Assembly (NCBI GenBank): GCA_900319835.1 | Contig: ONPY01000096.1 | Span: 1 to 9,155 of the forward strand | DNA: 9,155 nucleotides | Origin: an uncultured Eubacteriales bacterium | Lineage (GTDB): Bacteria > Bacillota_A > Clostridia > Oscillospirales > Oscillospiraceae | Direction: 5' to 3' | Shown here: piece by piece, positions 6,238 to 9,155 of the stretch | Position numbering within the stretch: position 1 is the stretch's first letter | Layout of the letters: each line of letters starts with the position of its first letter | Made by a program: the position numbers and the translations under genes | The notes under the pieces: generated by a model | What the model was told of the DNA's origin: nothing | Seen by the model: the letters and a program-made list of their open reading frames with translations, nothing else | Databases searched by the model: none

Positions 6238-6304
6238 TCGATAGTCCGGTCATTTACGGCGTCCGGGTAGAAACTTCAAATCCATATCATTTGGTATATA
6301 TCGA
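6238..6304 (-). promoter_or_regulatory. Purine riboswitch aptamer, guanine/hypoxanthine class
   Basis: The 67-nt minus-strand RNA has every hallmark of the purine aptamer. P1 is TCGATA (6304-6299) with TATCGA (6243-6238). P2 is CAAAT with ATTTG around L2 GATATGG (6288-6282). The joining segment is GTTTCTACC (6274-6266). P3 is CGGAC with GACCG, with one A-A mismatch, around L3 GCCGTAAAT. The specificity base, equivalent to C74 of the Bacillus subtilis xpt aptamer, is C (6244) in GGACTATC, which selects guanine/hypoxanthine rather than adenine; the J2/3 sequence does not suggest the deoxyguanosine variants. It starts about 20 nt after the likely transcription start and controls the lipoprotein and downstream importer genes. 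Confidence 0.96.
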
Positions 6305-6332
6305 GCAGATATTTAATTAACTGGATGAAACA

Positions 6333-6361
6333 AGCTTAACAGCGTTTTCACCAAATGTCAA
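6333..6361 (-). promoter_or_regulatory. Promoter of the riboswitch-controlled importer operon
   Basis: A perfect -35 box TTGACA (6361-6356) and a weaker -10 box TAAGCT (6338-6333) are 17 nt apart. Transcription would begin near 6325, about 20 nt before the aptamer. The -10 is only a partial match, but the position relative to the aptamer is ideal. The 120 bases between this promoter and the xpt stop codon (6362-6485) hold no clear terminator, so some transcripts from xpt may also run into the riboswitch. Confidence 0.75.
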
Positions 6362-6485
6362 CTGTTTTTCTTGTAAGATGTGGCCAGAACCGACAAGTGC
6401 AATTTGTGTACTTTGCACAAGAAACCGTTTTTTGCCAAATCGCGGAATGCCTTGCGCGGCAAGCGCTTCAGGTTTTTAAAGCATT

Positions 6486-7058
6486 TCAGTGCTCGAAGCG
6501 GATACCGTCGTCATCCATGGCGGCAATTTTTGCCAGGGATTCCACGCGCATGCCCTCCGCCCGCAGCTGGTTGCCGCCGCCCTGGAAGACCTTTTCGATG
6601 GCGACGCCGGCGCCCACGACGGTGCCGCCCGCCTGTTCCACCAGCGCCCGCAGGCCCACCAGCGCCGCGCCCGTGGCGAGGAAGTCATCGATCAGCAGCA
6701 CGCGGTCGCCGGGCTGAATGTAGTCCTTCGACACCACGACGGTGTTGACGTTGCCGTGGGTGAAGGAGGGCACCTCCGCCGTGTAGAGCTTGTCGGAAAT
6801 ATTTTTGGTCTTGCTCTTCTTGGCAAAGACCACGGGGCACTGAAATTCCAGGCCCGCCAGGATCGCGATGGCGATGCCGGAGGCCTCGATGGTCAGGATG
6901 CGGTTGACGTCTTCGCCGCCGAAGAGCCTTTTGAACTCCTTCGCCATGGCCTGGAGCAGCAACGGGTCCATCTGATGATTCAGGAAATTGTCCACCTTCA
7001 AAATGCCGCCGGGCAGCAGCTTGCCGTCGGCGAGGATGCGCTGTTCCAGAAGCTCCAT
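6486..7058 (-). CDS. xpt: Xanthine phosphoribosyltransferase
   Basis: A 190-residue cytoplasmic type I phosphoribosyltransferase that joins xanthine to PRPP to give XMP, feeding salvaged purine towards GMP. It matches Bacillus subtilis Xpt closely along its length: KVDNFLNHQMDP (21-32), TIEASGIA (56-63), PVVFAKKSK (75-83) and the PRPP-binding loop LLIDDFLATGAA (121-132), then GVAIEKVFQGGG and RVESLAKI near the C-terminus. The length equals the family's. The start is fixed by GGAGG 7 nt upstream; the frame stays open back to 7520 but that stretch is non-coding. It lies between asnS and the guanine-controlled importer, with which it forms a salvage module. It has its own promoter with a leader too short for a riboswitch. 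Confidence 0.97.
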   Translation of the reverse strand: MELLEQRILADGKLLPGGILKVDNFLNHQMDPLLLQAMAKEFKRLFGGEDVNRILTIEASGIAIAILAGLEFQCPVVFAKKSKTKNISDKLYTAEVPSFTHGNVNTVVVSKDYIQPGDRVLLIDDFLATGAALVGLRALVEQAGGTVVGAGVAIEKVFQGGGNQLRAEGMRVESLAKIAAMDDDGIRFEH

Positions 7059-7087
7059 GTTTCGACCTCCAACATTTTTATGTACTG

Positions 7088-7117
7088 TATATAGCATAAA
7101 CCGGGGTGGGCTGTAAA
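7088..7117 (-). promoter_or_regulatory. Likely xpt promoter
   Basis: The -35 box TTTACA (7117-7112) and -10 box TATATA (7093-7088) are 18 nt apart on the minus strand. The predicted start near 7081 leaves a leader of about 23 nt before the xpt ATG, just enough for the GGAGG site. No riboswitch or attenuator fits here. Confidence 0.6.
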
Positions 7118-7150
7118 GTAGGAAAATGACGAAAATGCGCGGCTCCGGTG

Positions 7151-7355
7151 TTTGGCCCCCTTTTGTAAAGGGGGGCTTCGCCGCAGGCGGTGGGGGATCG
7201 GTGATTGGCACCGTTCGATCCCTCCGCCTCGCTGCGCTCGGCACATGCCACCTTGCCGCGATTGCCATTCCCGGGCCTGCTTCGCAACGGCCCGCCAATG
7301 GCGCGGCTGCGGAGATTGCGCCCCGCCTTTTTCTGCCTATCCAAAGGGAGGCCTT
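7151..7355. repeat. Gene-free, GC-rich repeat-like stretch between asnS and xpt
   Basis: No credible gene lies in the 480 bases between asnS and xpt. This part starts with an 8-bp hairpin CCCCCTTT/AAAGGGGG (7156-7174) and ends with CCAAAGGGAGGCC (about 7340-7353), whose reverse complement GGCCTCCCTTTGG resembles the left edge GGCCCCCTTTTG. Between them are GC-rich segments such as CTCCGCCTCGCTGCGCTCGG that look like those of dispersed intergenic repeats in Oscillospiraceae-type genomes (from memory). The boundaries are approximate and a target duplication is not visible. Confidence 0.4.
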
Positions 7356-7372
7356 GCGGGAGGGGCCTGAAG

Positions 7373-7407
7373 AAAAGACGGAAGTCCACATGGGACTTCC
7401 GTCTTTT
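7373..7407. terminator. Bidirectional terminator after asnS
   Basis: AAAAGACGGAAGTCC (7373-7387) pairs perfectly over 15 bp with GGACTTCCGTCTTTT (7393-7407) around a 5-nt loop. Both sides carry T tracts in the proper orientation; on the minus strand the stem ends in CTTTTCTTC. It lies about 135 nt after the asnS stop codon and isolates asnS from xpt. Confidence 0.88.
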
Positions 7408-7414
7408 TCATTTC

Positions 7415-7541
7415 GTGTTTTGCCGCGGCGTGTACGTGGCAAAACACACTTCTCAGCCTGCAAACGTGCGAGCGTCCCCCGCAAGCGAGTGCGCTGCAGC
7501 AGGCTGCAAATCTCAGCCAAAAGGCTGCGTCTTTTGGCTGA
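7415..7541 (-). other. Three consecutive hairpins in the asnS 3' untranslated region
   Basis: Immediately after the asnS stop, TCAGCCAAAAG pairs with CTTTTGGCTGA over 11 bp (7541-7513). Next, CAGCCTGC pairs with GCAGGCTG (7506-7499 with 7461-7454) over 8 bp around a long loop. Then GTGTTTTGCC pairs with GGCAAAACAC over 10 bp (7447-7415). None has a U tract, and all precede the terminator at 7373-7407. They probably stabilise the transcript end or are remains of repeat units; no coding potential is seen. Confidence 0.6.
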
Positions 7542-8936
<1,395 letters not shown>

Positions 8937-8998
8937 GGTTATGGTTCCTTTCATAAGACGCCCGCGGGCGCCGGTTTCGTTCAAATCAGCGGTTTTCT

Positions 8999-9027
8999 AT
9001 TATATATAGTTTGCCCCGCAAGTGCAA
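8999..9027 (-). promoter_or_regulatory. asnS promoter
   Basis: TTGCAC (9027-9022) and a perfect TATAAT (9004-8999) are 17 nt apart on the minus strand. The start of transcription near 8992 gives a leader of about 55 nt. This is too short for a T-box, so asnS here seems not to be controlled by tRNA-sensing from this promoter. Confidence 0.8.
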
Positions 9028-9155
9028 GGGCGAATTAAAAAATCAGCTGTACGGGTCTGTAGGGTTTACAATGATGTGTGACAGAAGGTAAAAAAGAATA
9101 GCGAATAGAGAGTACCTGTGTTAGGGTTGAGTTGCTCAGACAAAACCGAAAGGCA

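Noticed and set aside
6397..6418. Imperfect dyad GTGCAA-N10-TTGCAC upstream of the importer promoter, considered as an operator
   Set aside because: Six-base arms with a 10-base spacer are weak evidence, they lie well upstream of the -35 box, and they do not match the purine repressor site I know.
7059..7520. N-terminal extension of xpt to an upstream ATG
   Set aside because: The extra 154 residues run through a terminator and a repeat-like region, have no family match, and a good GGAGG site precedes the internal ATG that gives the normal Xpt length.
8937..8984. Earlier asnS start codons (8954, 8984)
   Set aside because: They add residues not typical of AsnRS and lack a better ribosome binding site; AAAGGA is correctly placed for 8936.
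8937..9155. T-box leader for asnS
   Set aside because: The promoter at 8999-9027 leaves only about 55 nt of leader, and no T-box sequence or specifier stem is seen in the upstream 200 bases.

Overview
The window looks like chromosomal DNA from a GC-rich member of the Clostridia, most likely an Oscillospiraceae/Ruminococcaceae-type gut bacterium. The evidence is Firmicutes-style ribosome binding sites (GGAGG, AAGGGAG), sigma-A-type promoters, a Firmicutes purine riboswitch, and strongly GC-biased codons in the core genes. Every gene I can support is on the minus strand, so in transcription order the window reads right to left. The species is not identifiable from this sequence alone.

Layout in transcription order: asnS (asparaginyl-tRNA synthetase, 8936-7542) has its own promoter, a run of hairpins after its stop, and a bidirectional terminator at 7373-7407. 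A roughly 200-bp repeat-like stretch without genes (7151-7355) follows. Then comes xpt (xanthine phosphoribosyltransferase, 7058-6486) with its own promoter and a short leader. Next is a purine-uptake operon: promoter (6361-6333), a guanine-class purine riboswitch (6304-6238), an intrinsic terminator (6193-6146), a long extra hairpin (6138-6099), a BMP-family lipoprotein (6028-4769), a 454-nt gap filled with hairpins, a terminator and a MITE-like element, then the double-domain ATPase (4314-2785) and two permeases (2792-1692 and 1688-696). The operon ends at a bidirectional terminator near 556-604.

How the genes work together: the lipoprotein, ATPase and two permeases form one complete BMP-type (NupNOPQ-like) nucleoside/purine ABC importer. 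The riboswitch has the C that selects guanine/hypoxanthine, so uptake should be shut off when guanine is plentiful. The neighbouring xpt product turns xanthine (and, less well, guanine) into nucleotide. The locus is therefore a purine import and salvage module. The mechanism is visible in the sequence: the 3' side of aptamer helix P1 can pair, 9 of 10 positions, with the loop of the terminator, giving a classic ligand-OFF transcription switch.

The left 550 bases are different. A short C-terminal remnant of a large serine recombinase, interrupted by an in-frame 102-bp palindromic insert, separates the operon from an AT-rich segment that carries a promoter and the first 37 codons of a putative SAM-dependent methyltransferase running off the window. 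This looks like an old mobile-element boundary. The last 128 bases (9028-9155) are AT-richer and hold no gene or site that I recognise. I see no tRNA, rRNA or CRISPR array. No wholly new system is evident; the most rewarding parts are the riboswitch and its leader, and the small palindromic repeats.
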